From: Mesocentrotus franciscanus | Taxonomy: Eukaryota > Echinodermata > Echinoidea > Camarodonta > Strongylocentrotidae | Direction of reading: 5' to 3' | DNA: 64,000 nt | Assembly: GCA_037976565.1 (NCBI GenBank) | Contig: CP137668.1 | Span: forward strand, 20,605,804 to 20,669,803 | The notes under the pieces: model-generated | Told to the model about the DNA's origin: nothing | What the model saw: only the letters and a program-made list of their open reading frames with translations | The model's database searches: none | Position numbers and translations under genes: made by a program | Shown here: piece after piece, positions 24,859 to 37,036 of the stretch | Position numbering within the stretch: the first letter of the stretch is position 1 | Layout: the number at the start of each line of letters is the position of its first letter

Positions 24859-27388
24859 GGAATAGAGGTTTCATTTTCATTCTATGAAACGGGGAAAATA
24901 AATACCTGTCAACAATAATTTCCTCTGTTATATCTAACGCACAAAATGGATACCATTCAGATGATTGACCTGTTAAGACATTCATCATACTTGTGTTGAG
25001 TTTATTATAATTGTAGTCTACTGATGATGCATGAATTTCAGAGCGACAAGAGCGTCACAATCTGCAGGGCTCTGTCACTGTGTAAATATACATTTTATCA
25101 TCATTGATATCAACTGAGTTTTTGAACAACATTTTTGTGCTCCGCTTTCGAGAGCGAGTTTCATGGAAGAAGTAAAATAACCATCAACGTATCTCCTCGA
25201 AATAATATAAACGACAGCCAGTATTCCTCTTGTGGCGGCTCCAGACCTTCAATGTTGACGCTATGAAATGTTTGAGTCATCCGTCAATTCCCGACGATGA
25301 GAATAGACAGGAGGAACTAATCATGTGTAAATCATATTATCTTGTATTGGATTGACCCGTTCGTCTGGAATGAACGTAATATGAGTGTGCGTCTTCTTCA
25401 GTATGTAAAGAAAAATATGGCTACCATATTTCGTAGCTGAATTGCATCCGTGGGTGATTCGGTATCGCTTCATGGTATGTCACTTCAAAATTGATTTCTA
25501 GTATATCATCTACAGTATGGCGGATCCAACATCAAACATTAATCATGTACAAAACGTAAGAGTTACATTGTAGTAGAATTAATTTTATAATATTGTGACT
25601 ACAAAATCTCCCTTTTGTCAGCAGAAGAATGAACAACTCTCCATCATGTTCTGGGATGTATGCGAGGCATTCGGATGACATCGAGTCATACTTTATGAGA
25701 GAATAATAAGAATAGGCGTACAAATGGCTGGTATATGCTATGTATATAATTATTCTTTCATAATTATTTGCAAGCAAACGATATTTTGAGTAACTATCAT
25801 CGTATATATTCGGGCTATAAGTTGAGCGCTTTACATTTATTTTAGTAATGACTTTATTTTGCCCATGTGTTACTAAAAAACAATTATTTCTTAATGACTT
25901 TGGTCACTCGCTTTTCATCATCATCATCATCATCATATTCATTACCATCATCATCAACATATTCTAGTACTTGTTAGTTATTTTTCTTCTTCTGTCCCCT
26001 TCTTTTTAGATATTGGGAGGTTGATTTGGGCAAGAGACGGTATCTTCACTAATCTTGTAACAAAATATGACTGTACGTCTTTGTAGGTTATGATTAGTTT
26101 TCACTTCTCCCCACAAATTCGTGGGCATTTTCATTTACCAGGTTAATCTGTCATTCATTTATGATTAACATCTAATTAGACATCCTCTCAAAGAATAGAA
26201 ATAAATAAAATTATTAAAATATTTGTGTGCATATATCTAATCTTAATGAACCACTTAGAGTTGAAAATCTACCTAAAGGAACTTTCTTTTACACTGGAAT
26301 AAATTTTAAACAAACATTTGCCCATTTTCACATCGGGATTACATCGAGTGAAAGCACAGCATAGAATATGCATACACGTGACATGTTGAATGGGGCCATG
26401 GATCACTATGATGTCATGTTGTCATCACAGATACATAAATCGATGAATATGAAACATACTTTAGTGACTTCGTCCCTAAGCAACGATGACATAGAAAACA
26501 TAAACACTTACCACTTTGGATAAGATGCATCACATAAATACACACATAGGTCCAAAGAAATTTCCTCCAGTCCGCCATATTTCGCCAAGTATTTATGCCG
26601 CCAAATAATATACACCGGTTGTCTGCTCTATATTGCCTCGTCCACGATCTCAAAACAGTGGCACGACGTGGAAACGAAGTACATGTGTGCTTTAGGTACA
26701 TACAAATCCGTTCAGTGATGTGAGCGTAATACTTTCTGATCGTGCTCCCTATCAAATGGGGCTGGTGGTATTGAAGTGGTGCCGGAGAAGATTGCGTGCT
26801 CTCGTGTGCGTAATGAAATATGAGAGCACACGGATTTTGTCCTCACGCTGCCAAGCCTGTGTCCCTAAATATGAGAGCATAATTTTGCCGCCACGGAAAG
26901 GAGGACGGTGGTATACTTGGGACTGCACGCTGGGAGAGAACTTTTACTGCCGAGGAAAAGATTTAGCAACGGAGGGTCTCATTACAGTTGTGATAACAGT
27001 GTAAGACGAGCATACATGGAATATGTTACAAAGATATTGATATGAAACAAAAGAGTAAATTAATCTGATAATTAGGCCATTGGAGGCATCGCTAGGATGT
27101 TTGGAATGGGAAGTGGGAAGGGGATGGTTGGCAAATATCATTTGCTCTAAACGCAAAATGAAAAGGGTTCACTCACTGAACCTCCCGAAGCGTTCATCAA
27201 AGAACACATAATTGCAAACAAACTGTTCTAGAGAGGCCACAAGACACGTCTCTAGAAGACGGTAAAAATATATACCCATAATGCGGGAAAATTCTGAAGC
27301 TCCCCTACCTTCCCAATAAAGGATCATCGCATTTTGGGTGCCTTTTCACTTAAAATCTCTCTGACAAACATGAAAATGAAATGTTTAA
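24859..27388. other. Non-coding stretch with ATC microsatellite
   Basis: No gene seen. An imperfect (ATC)n tract sits at 25914-25962. Short frames at 26414-26755 (minus) and 26720-27004 (plus) have no recognisable motif. Confidence 0.5.
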
Positions 27389-27663
27389 AGGGGGGGGGGG
27401 GGAAAGGAAAAACCACATTTGATTTTTTTTTTGGGGGAGGGGCTGGCGTACTGATGGGGGCTTGGCAGTTGCTGCCCCAAAAAAAAATGCAAACGTGGTT
27501 TATTTCTAATTTAATACCAGTGATTTACACATGTTGCTGAAATGACATGATTTTCCGGGTTTTTTCCTCACTTTCTAGTAAATTATACTCTTTTATGTTC
27601 GTATTGCCCATTATGCCACCTACTGGTGATGCAGATCTTTGCTGCCCCCCCCAAAAAAAAAAA
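27389..27663. repeat. G/A homopolymer-rich, probable MITE remnant
   Basis: Runs of 14 G, 10 T, 9 A, 8 C and 12 A alternate with a twice-occurring TTGCTGCCCC block (27469 and 27630 regions). The style matches the interior of the hAT-type MITEs nearby, but no terminal repeats were identified. Confidence 0.4.
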
Positions 27664-30437
27664 ATGCCATTCCAATATCCATCATAACATGACTCATAAA
27701 CTATCTCAACGAGACATATCCTTCTTATTTGTATCTTTGGTGATAATTCTTTTGTCTTTGAATGCCTTACACGAAGCAAAACATGAGAATAGGCCATTTT
27801 CGTAATGTATCCAAATTGAATACATACTATAGGTCTTTGTGAAGTGATTCGATACAAATCATTTCATTCATCTGTTATGAATAATTGTATCTCAATAGTC
27901 AGAATGAGAATTGCATACCTTAGTTGTTGCTAAGTAGGCACTACGGCAGGACATACATTATGACTTGCTCTACATAACAACACATAATATATGCAATTTG
28001 CCTCTCACTTCGTAGGCTTCTCATCTGGCAGCTATACTCATTTCCACACTTATGTATGGTAGCATTAGATGGGGAGGGAGGGGGGCAAGAGAGGACATTC
28101 TCAAATAATCGAAAACTTTTCAGATATTGGAGACACAACACAAGGCTTTCTAGAAATATGAAAGCCCTTTCCCTCTCCCCCTCTCTGTCTCTCTTGTTGT
28201 TTTTCTTTGTTTGCCAGGAGACTTTTGTAAACATAACATTTGAGAAGAAAGTGAACTTTTGTCCGTTTGTTTTTAGCTTTTCAGATATTTTTGTGACATG
28301 TACCCCTTTGTGCCACCCTATGTAATGTAATAATACATGTATTATTTGAATGTTTCAATGACAAAAATAATTTATGTAATGATCATAGGACTATCTTAAG
28401 TATATCTGTCGTCACAAATTTAAAGTTTAAGTCTTTTGGTGGGGGGATAAGACATATTGAAATTATGAAATGATTTAGCCTGTATATGATTAGTATAAGA
28501 TTAAGTCCAATCTCTGTGATTATTGATGTAAGGAAGGAGCTTATCTGATATTCATGAAAACTATGAGGAAGGGTGCCAAAATGGAATTCGGGGGGGGGGG
28601 GTGGCATGTGGAAAGGCTTGTAAAATAATTTATAGGAAATCATTTCCCCTCCCTTCGAGATGGATAGTAATAGATAATTTCATTTTTATAACCACAACAT
28701 GAATTATACATTACTTACATGTAGATTAGCTATGTTCCTATTATAGCCTTATACGGCAAGTTCAATGAACACGTTACCAACTATTTTCCGAAAATAAACT
28801 GAAGGCCATTTCAATAGCCTTGTGCGTCACCTATTGCAATGTGCAAGCATGATAATGACATACAGTATTACATAACCTGAACATCATTTCTATGGGACAT
28901 ACAAAAGGGTATTGAAATTGCCTTTAAGTTGATTTTTCAAAAATAGTTACAATCGTATTAATAACTGTCATATTTGAGAAAAGGGAAAATGAAAATTCAG
29001 AGTTTAATTTTTATCTAGACCACAGTGCTCTTTTGTGAGTTTCTGATTGTATTATGTTTAATAACGTTACTGTTTGACAAACTCAATTTACACAGGCAAA
29101 CAATGGCCATTATAACAAATAATCATGATAAGACAAATGACAGGACATGCTAGCATCCTTCAAACCTTATTCTTTGATAGAATACACATTTAATACAAGT
29201 GCATGTATATAATTCTAGTAACACATGAACATTACATTTAATTTGGTACATGTATGTATGTATCGAAGAGAGAACCTGATTCCTCGATAATTACTCGAGT
29301 TTAGAATCTTCTGTCAAACAACATAATAGAACATTAAGCAGTACATGAGGTTTTAACTCACATGATATTATGCCTTCATAATTCATGACTTAAATCACAC
29401 AATCATATGAAATATGATGAGTGTAATTTCTGTACTTCTGTAATGTTAGTGAAATTGATCTACAAGATTTTAATTGACATAGGACACCTATTAACGTCTG
29501 CAATTTGGCCTCAAAATATTGAAATTCTTGACATACAGGTACATGTAGGATTGGAATGTCTTCTTTAAAAACTTTTAAAAATTCCATCATTGACATTCAA
29601 AACTTTCAGTAGTTCACATTTTTGGAAGTCATATATCATTTAGAAAGCATAGCCAATATTTAACCCTTTTCTGTTAATCGATATTTGATATGTCAGGGTA
29701 AAATCTAACTAATGTACTGTTTTAAACTTAAGCTTCAAGAACGTTTGCAATGTAATATGACTTGAAATTACAGCCAAAGTTGACTCTTTGTTCACCTCTT
29801 TATAAAGACCATTATAGTAATCATCTCCCTCTTGGGAATAAATGTGTCTTGAAATAAATACAACACGGATACAGAAGCCACTTTTTCTGTTTTCCTTGGG
29901 TGGTCTTAAAATGTACCAATCACCTGTAATAAATAATATGTGAATAGCTAGAATGTATAAAGTCAACCTCAAACACTTTACCTGGCATTCTATAGGGAAA
30001 CGGTTTTAGGAATATGAGGAAAATAAAGGACAACATAAAACCCTGCATATAGGACTCACACAGAACCTAAATCAGACTTGGGTTCAGTACGTGCCTTATT
30101 CTAGTGTGTTAACTAGTCTACTTAACAAGACATTTTACTGTTCACTGAGAATGCATTTAAGTTGCAATATCTCTTTGTAGCAGTAATATTTGAAGCTCAT
30201 ATTTTGCATACAATATAGCCATATGGAACCCCTTACATCAAGAGCAAAACATGTTTTGGTGATTGTTACACTTTAATAGACAAGTTGACTGTGTTTACAC
30301 ACTCTATTTAAACTACAATTCCAGGGCAAAAGAAATTTCACTTCACAATCTCAGTCATTACAAAGTTTTAATTATCTTGTGTAGTCATGAAGAATTAAAC
30401 CCATTAGGGTATTCAAGAAAAAGGTACCAAAGTCCTC
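27664..30437. other. Non-coding stretch, no gene seen
   Basis: AT-rich DNA with a G-run at about 28590-28601. No convincing frame. The part nearest 30,438 may lie just beyond the 3' end of the USP37-like transcript. Confidence 0.45.
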
Positions 30438-31867
30438 TTTATTTCAATACAAAACATGTGATGCATAGACTCTTGTTTTGTTTCATTGAACATACTGTAC
30501 ATGATATCTATTTCTAGCTCAAAATTGAATAGCACTTTCCCTTGACAAATTGACCAAAAAACAAAAAACGCAATAGTGTGTGTGGTTCAAATGAAAACTA
30601 CCTGGTAGATCAGCGGAAAACAGATTGGACTTCATCTAAACTTTGTGTGAACATTAACCATCTTTCTTTCAATGAGTAATTCTTGCACATTATACATATA
30701 TACTTTGGGTTCTGTGTCCATATATCACTTTCTATTTCATTATTGAAATATTATACTACACAGCTTTGCAGTCTACATCAATGCCTATTGAATATAAATA
30801 CTTTTGATTTGAATACAAGGACCTGCATAATGGTAAGAATTTGGCGAAGTACTATCCCAGCCTTCTTTTGAACATGCTTTCACTAAACATTTTTCAGAAA
30901 CTGTAACACATTTACAGATGCAACCTACTATGTTTGAGTTTTAAATATGTAACAATCAATTCTATGGAATGTTGACTTGTAGAATTTTTGTAATGAATAC
31001 CATTTTCTCTCCTCCCACTTCAAGAGAATAAGCATTGCAATGAGTTCTACATGTAAATACCCAAATATCTAGATGGGCTATCCACTCAAAAAGAGCTTTA
31101 AAAAGGTAACATGGACATAATCTTAGTCTGAATTTGTGAATTCACAATCTTTCTTGTACTTGTTATATAGACCAGCCAGATGAAGGAAATTTTAAATTAT
31201 TTAAAAACTCTCATGAAGAGTTAGTATCACAAAATTGTCCCTTAACAAATTTCTCACTTGGCGGTTGGTAACAGGACATTTTTTTTGGTCGAAACTTGTC
31301 CCATCAAGTTTCAAAAATTCTATGAGAATTGTATACATGGTGATTTTGAAAGTACATGTCAAGGTGTAGATGAAGGATTGTAAAAAAAAATGGGGGTTGG
31401 TGCAAAGTTACCCTCAGGAATAAAGTTAAGGGAATATCGCCAGCCCTCTCATGGCTTTGATGGCGAGGGGAGGGAGGGGGAGGGAGGGGGAGGGGGAGGG
31501 AGTGGGGGTGTCAGGTAGGAACAAAATATCAATCACATTTCTTAGAACTTCCAGGGATGTTTTTCCTTATATTCTAAGGGAGATTGATGAACACTTCCAC
31601 TACTTTCACAACCATGCCAAAATGTGTAATAGTATCTTTCACACCACACTTTCCAATATAGGGTGGGATACTAATGTTGAAAACAAAACTATGCATGGGT
31701 GAAACTACACTGTTTGTTTTCTATCAACTCTTATTTCTCAATTACTGTCTAATGCTGTTGCAACGTTTACCTTTCCATCTAGCAAATATTTGCTAGGAGT
31801 CTAATTCACACCATTATAGGGCCTTGTCCATCAAGGGCTAGTTTCTGAAAATTGTTTTCAGTTTTGT
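30438..31867 (-). other. USP37: Candidate 3' untranslated region of USP37-like gene
   Basis: This follows the stop codon on the minus strand. The first AATAAA hexamer I found in that orientation is at 30443-30438, which would give a 3' UTR of about 1.4 kb. An ATTAAA lies a little further on at 30277-30272. The choice of poly(A) site is inference. The region contains a G-rich tract at 31463-31509. Confidence 0.35.
31463..31509 (+). repeat. GGGAGG tandem tract with quadruplex potential
   Basis: More than eight runs of three or more G separated by one or two bases. On the plus strand this could fold as a G-quadruplex. On the transcribed USP37 strand it is C-rich and lies a few hundred bases past the stop codon. 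Confidence 0.75.
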
Positions 31868-32089
31868 TTACAGAAACTCTTTAGCGTGATAGAAGAAGAT
31901 GTATCCTGTTCTTTTTCTCTCCTCACGTAGCCTTCTCTCATCTCTCTTCATCACTGTTGAATCATCGTAACTTAGCCAGCATTTCTTCTCCACATCATAG
32001 ACATCACTGATGTAGTGTCCGGTCATTGATGTACTCCCTATGTGACTCACAATAGATACCAGACGATAGGCATTGTTCAGGTGACCAGC
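31868..32089 (-). CDS. USP37: USP37-like exon 9: catalytic His box and C-terminus
   Basis: Codes for the last 73 residues and a TAA stop. The acceptor is TATCAG before 32089, phase 0. The segment reads YRLVSIVSHIGSTSMTGHYI, followed by SDVYDVEKKCWLSYDD and ending GYIFFYHAKEFL. The His of GHY (about residue 763 of the part seen here) is the catalytic histidine of the USP fold, and the Asp pair in SYDD takes the place of the third triad residue. Vertebrate USP37 has a very similar HIGSTSxxGHYISDVYD block. The protein ends soon after the YIFFY strand, so the C-terminal tail is shorter than in vertebrates. This is the most diagnostic exon of the gene. Confidence 0.93.
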   Translation of the reverse strand, partial: AGHLNNAYRLVSIVSHIGSTSMTGHYISDVYDVEKKCWLSYDDSTVMKRDERRLREERKRTGYIFFYHAKEFL

Positions 32090-32718
32090 CTGATAGAAAG
32101 TAAACAAGGCAACATGGCATCATAATATAGGAAAACTGTCTGAATGGCAACAATTTCAAGTATAGTGGAAAAAAGAGGAACAAATTTCAAGTATAGTTCA
32201 TAATTAAAATAAAATGCTCAATATAACAACATAATTTTGATGGTCCAATTTCTTTGTTTTCTATAGAGTCCTACTGTTTTAGTGCCCCTATATGACAAAG
32301 TTTCAAATAACAGTAATTTCTTAGTTCCAAGGGGTTTCTTATAATCAGGTACCACTTTACTAGAACTGGAAATGATTTTATCTTCGTTGTTGACTAGGTT
32401 GTTTAATGTTATCACCCCAAAGATATGCAAGACATTCAAATGCCCAACAATGAAATATTATTGAAGGGAAATAACCTTATCTTAGGGTGCACACAGAAGT
32501 TAATTCCAATGCTACACACCAAATTTGAACACACATGTGTGTCAAGTAGTCAAGTAGTCAAGTAGAATTTACCTTTATTTTGGTACCAATGCAGTATTCA
32601 AGCTTGCAATGTCCCTACACAGAAGTAATACCTAAAGCTGATTTTTGAATATCAGATACCAGCATGGCGTCCCAGACATACAGAGCAAACAAATTTTGGA
32701 GATTGGTTCATTTCTTAC
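32090..32718 (-). other. USP37: USP37-like intron 8
   Basis: A 629-bp intron in phase 0. It has a short triple repeat CAAGTAGT at 32547-32565 and otherwise nothing recognisable. Confidence 0.8.
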
Positions 32719-32834
32719 CTCAGAATGTTTAGAGAGCTTTTCTGCTTCTTCCTTGGTATAAACAGGAGAGACTGGTTTGGACTCTTCTTTGTCTCTACAT
32801 CTAGCTGGAGTCATACCGTGTCTTTGATGCAGAT
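32719..32834 (-). CDS. USP37: USP37-like exon 8: linker before the His box
   Basis: 116 nt, entering with two bases and leaving in phase 0 (GAG followed by GTAAG). It codes for LHQRHGMTPARCRDKEESKP, then VSPVYTKEEAEKLSKHSE, and joins exon 9 at AGHLNNAYRL. The YTKEEAEKLSKHSE part matches the position of the YTEAEAEELKRNAE segment that precedes the His box in vertebrate USP37. A methionine codon within the exon opens an apparent 60-codon frame that runs into the intron; it is not a separate gene. Confidence 0.85.
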
Positions 32835-33829
32835 CTGAGATGAATGGAAAATAGGGTTTATTATTGATATTTCAATGATGTTCACAAAACATATTCCATG
32901 GAAGGATACAATAAATCTTTTGCATAATTGATGCATATACTGTACATGTATATCTCTCTCTCTCTCTCTATATATATACAGATAAATCAATAGCTTGAAA
33001 CTTCTGTTTATGAGGTATAATAAAGAGGTCATCAGGTCAACAATAAGTACAGTGAAAAGTAAAACTTAATCAAAATAAAAAAGGGGTAGTACACAATTAC
33101 ATTTTTTTGGTGAAAAGATAGCTTGGCTTTTCGATTGGCAATATATTGTTCTTCTTTATACAAAGTGAAAAGCATCCTTTAAAACAATCAATGCTTGGCT
33201 TGTTTGTCTCGTTATGCACAGGTAAATTCATTGTTCTGCTATTAGTAAAACACGATTTATTATACTTCGTGGGCACTTTTCTAAATATCCTATTTTTACA
33301 TCCAGAGAAGATAAGTCAAATGTGGACAACAAAACTTTGGTTTCATTCCAAACTGTGTGAACATAGGTACATTGCCATAGTGCATGAAAAGTAGGGTTCG
33401 CATAATGTGTCATGACAAATCTCTCCTTCTAAGTCTTCTACCGTTCATTTTTGTCCTCCATCCATCCTTACGAAAGGCATTTTGTCAAGTGCTTGATAGA
33501 AGGGCTTGATAGAAGGGCGTAAATGGATGCGCCATCAAATAACATGCATTAAAAAGAAAAACAAATTGTATGTTTTTGACCGTTTATTGACTATATCTTA
33601 GCAACATATTTCTATACATTGTCCAAATTATTCACATCGATAATATTACTTCAGCATTAAAGAATACATTTTAAAATCACTACAGTAAAAAAAAACTAGA
33701 AATTTAATTCGTCATGAGGACAAATCAGGTGGTCTGTCTTCAATTCTTATGATCATGCTCATCTTCAATTCAATGATCCAATATAATGATGTTAATGTAA
33801 AATGATGTATTAAGATATGAATTGATGAA
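32835..33829 (-). other. USP37: USP37-like intron 7, part nearest exon 8
   Basis: Intron sequence with a CT run followed by TA repeats (32950-32980) and a GCTTGATAGAAGGG duplication at 33492-33520. At 33731 an AGGTGGTCTGTCTTC segment resembles the inverted hairpin end at 36962-36995. No gene seen. Confidence 0.6.
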
Positions 33830-33978
33830 TGAAGTACTGACGAACTGATGAACTGATAGATTGAACTGATGTAAAATGAACTGAATTGATGAGCTAAACT
33901 GATGAACTGATGAATGAACTGATGAACTGATAGATTGAACTGTGACCTGAACTGAAGTGATAACTTAACTGATGAACA
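33830..33978. repeat. Degenerate GATGAACT minisatellite
   Basis: Irregular tandem TGATGAAC / TGAACTGA units. The longer block GATGAACTGATAGATTGAAC occurs at about 33848 and 33920, so a higher-order unit of about 72 bp seems to have duplicated once. Confidence 0.75.
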
Positions 33979-34021
33979 AAATATTGAGAAATGATTATGA
34001 TCAAAATCATGATCATAATGA

Positions 34022-34480
34022 AATTTAATGAAAATATAGATATAGAGAAGGAGAGAGGGAGACGGGTTATAGTCATGTAAAAATACATGAGCTGGACCGA
34101 GGGATGAAAGAGGAATCAGAATGCATACACTTGGAAGGAGAGAGGATAGTATAAGGAAACATGGTAGGGGTGAAATAAGAATACAAAGGGCAAAATGAAG
34201 AGCTAGAGGAAATTAAAGAAAATTACAAGAGATATCGGAGGGAGAACGAGAACCAGAGGCGGGAAAGGGAGAGGGTGAGAGAGTATACAATGAGAGGCAG
34301 AGACAGAGGGAGGCAGAGCAAGAGAGGGAGACAGAGATAGGGAGAGAGTGAAAGAGTAGAGAGAGAGATGCAAAGACAGAGCAAGAGAAGGATAGGGGGC
34401 AGAACAAGAAAGGGGAAGGGGAAGGGAAACAGAGCAAGAGAGAGGAGAGAGAGCAAGAGACAGAGATGCAATGAAGAACG
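34022..34480. repeat. GA-rich low-complexity tract in intron 7
   Basis: Purine-rich plus strand built of GAGAGGGAGA, AGACAGAG and AAGGGGAAGG units, pyrimidine-rich on the transcribed strand. The minus frames through it are Ser/Leu artefacts. Confidence 0.85.
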
Positions 34481-34839
34481 ATGCATTTCATATTCCCAGC
34501 ATAAATAGAATTGAATATTTACTATATTATAGAGATAGAGAGAAGTTATAGACATGTAAACAATTCTATGTCCGTGGGAGAGGTGTAAACATTGCATATA
34601 CCTGGGCTGAATAACTGGAAAGTATAAACGTCTGGGAAGGAGACTAACATTATAACAAGTGAAACGCTCTCGGCGGTATCGCCTGCATTACGCAATTCGA
34701 TATGATGAAAAATTGAGGTAGGGACATTATTGATAGGCAGGGTGGCCCATTAGCAGGTCCCCCAAAATGAAATCCTCTGAATCTAATCTGCATTTTGAAG
34801 TGAATATTGACTAAGAATATGCAGACCTGAAAGGACATT

Positions 34840-35412
34840 TGACCTTGACTTTGTCACCTAAAAGACTAATCACATGATTGGTGATACTTGATAACCCTTA
34901 TGTTCAAGTTTCATGGAATAGGAATGTATACTTTCAAAATTACGTTAAAAATTCAAGATCTTAACGTGATGCCACAAAATAGTCTGAGTTTGATGACCGG
35001 AAATGACCTTTGACCTTGACTTAGTGACCTGAAATTCTACTCACATGATTGGGGATACTTGATAACCCTTTAGTTTAAGTTTCATTGAATAATAACTTAT
35101 ACTTTCAAAATTATATTAACAATTCCAAAACTTAACCTCAGGTTAAGTTTTTGATGATGATGCCACAACATGGTCTAAGTTTGTTGACCTTAGATGACCT
35201 TTGACCTTGGCGTTGTGTCCTGAAATTCTCCTCACATGATTAAGGATACTTGATAACCATTTAGTCCAAGTTTCATTGAATAAAAACTTATACTTTCAAA
35301 ATTATATTAAAAATTCAAAAACTTAACCTTGGTTAAGTTTTTGATGTTGACGCCGCCGCCGCCCCCGGAAAAGCGGCGTCTATGTCTCGCTTTTTGCTAC
35401 GCAGGCGAGAAA
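34840..35412. mobile_element. Core-repeat element fragment, three units of about 180 bp
   Basis: Three head-to-tail units share TGACCTTTGACCTTG, CACATGATT, GATACTTGATAACC, AAGTTTCATTGAATA and ACTTATACTTTCAAAATTA. The last is followed by GACGCCGCCGCCGCC and a GGAAAAGCGGCGTC / AGGCGAG end. Central tandem repeats, a short GC-rich microsatellite and a structured tail are the plan of non-autonomous pearl/CvA/HINE-like elements. The middle and third units carry an exact DR1-type TGACCTTTGACCT. Confidence 0.65.
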
Positions 35413-35646
35413 AAAATGGGATCATTTGATATATTCCAACAGACTTAGGAGATTAGCCCTATAGGTTTGATACACGACAAGGAATCAGATTTCCCATAGG
35501 GTTGTACTAACGATTGACATTCTTCTCCAATAGATATAACATGCAAAATTAGGCATTTTATTACATTGTTTGTGATTGTTTATGATGTTATAATAGTCGA
35601 AGAAGATCATAAAATCAAATTTAAAACAACGGCAAAAAAAAAAAAA

Positions 35647-35722
35647 AAATGACCCACCAGGAATCGAACTTGGGTCGCCGGAATGGGAGGCAAGTGCTAT
35701 GACCACTATACCAAAATAATCC
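35647..35722 (-). mobile_element. tRNA-like SINE head followed by T tract
   Basis: The minus strand has an A-box-like TGGTATAGTGGTCATAGC, an anticodon-loop-like TGCCTCCCATT and a B box GTTCGATTCC in tRNA spacing, then a run of about 17 T that could end RNA polymerase III transcription. The CCC in the loop recalls tRNA-Gly. The 5' acceptor arm does not pair with the 3' arm, and the T-stem has a mismatch, so it is a tRNA-derived SINE or tRNA relic rather than a working tRNA. In frame it gives the GDPSSIPGGS-type peptide often produced by such SINEs. Confidence 0.65.
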
Positions 35723-36995
35723 ACATAGACATTACACGTGAACGGAAAATGGAATTCTCAAATCCCACTTTGCAAGTGAAATATGAGCATGATCCCGGCA
35801 TCTGATCGAAAAATAAAGGGCACTTGTGATAGCTTATTGTCTCAGCTACAACATACTCGAAGCTCAGCGAAAACAAAACTAAAACGACGGAGATATTGCT
35901 CGCGAAAGACGGGAATGTAGAATCCAGTTTTGAAAAAGTCATGTCCCATAGAGAATACACGCAAAATGTGAAAAATTGACATGCCTCCTTTAATCGCAAA
36001 AATACGCCATGATGCCTTTGTCAAAATGAAAAATCGTGGCAACTGCATTTGTAGAGAATTGTCTCAGCTAGAACATATCAAAATTTGGAAGAAAATCGAT
36101 CAATATTTACAGAGATACAATCAATTTTCCAAAAATATGCTGACGTCATAATATGCAAATTGAAATTTTGAGTTCGGAGGCCATTATGATGACGTCATGA
36201 GTTAATTGAGGGTCAAATGAGACATGAAATCATATCTCCGACTCATAATCTATCCAAATATGAAAAAAAAATTGTGAGTTCCCATCCATTCTGAAGAGTT
36301 ACAATGAATTTTGTATAGGCATGTTTTTGCCCATATATGCTATGTATTACAAGAGCTTGTGCGCACGGACATAATTCTTTAACGGACGCTCATTGCGTTA
36401 TTACTGGTCAGAAAAAGGTGAACAAGGTATCAAAATGCTTGGAAAAATGTGCCAAATATGATGAGAGGAAATTCGGCTATTCTATGTTGCAAAATGCCAG
36501 TACATGCGAAAATGCGCGCGCATGCGAAATGCTTAAAATGGCCTGAAACGTATCCAAGATGAATTTGAGACGATTTGGAGCATTTTGAAATTTTGCCCGC
36601 GCGCTGACGCGGGCGTGCATCGCGCGCGTGTTTTTGTCATGAAATTGACCGGACGGATATTGACCTTGATCATGATAAATATGAATGAGAAATGACTTTC
36701 CGTTATGAAGATATGATCATGAGTTGAAATTACAAAAAAAAACACAAAATGGCGCCTGGATGACGTCATGAAGACTTGATGACCTTGAAAATGTTCCTGT
36801 CACGTCTTATGACGATGACCTACGACTGTGCCAAAATTGAAAGAAATTGACAACACCGATCTGGAGTTATCCTCTACACAAAAAAGTGCAGAGAAATAAA
36901 TAAAAATAAATAATAAAGAATAAAAAAGAATAAAGAAGAAAGAAAATTCTGACGAAATCAATAGGTGATCTGTCGAAGACGACAGACCACCTAAA
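35723..36995. repeat. Repeat-derived intron sequence ending in a hairpin
   Basis: A TGTCTCAGCTA(C/G)AACATA block recurs at about 35837 and 36060, and TGACGTCAT occurs at 36141, 36190 and 36760. The end is a hairpin, AGGTGATCTGTCG-aaga-CGACAGACCACCT, at 36965-36994. Such hairpin-ended repeats behave like interspersed non-autonomous elements. The start of this element is not clear. Confidence 0.5.
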
Positions 36996-37036
36996 AACTG
37001 TGTTTGGGCCCATCTGCCATGCACATGTGTCATCTG

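Noticed and set aside
32632..32814. Separate 60-codon minus-strand gene
   Set aside because: It is exon 8 of the USP37-like gene read on into its intron.
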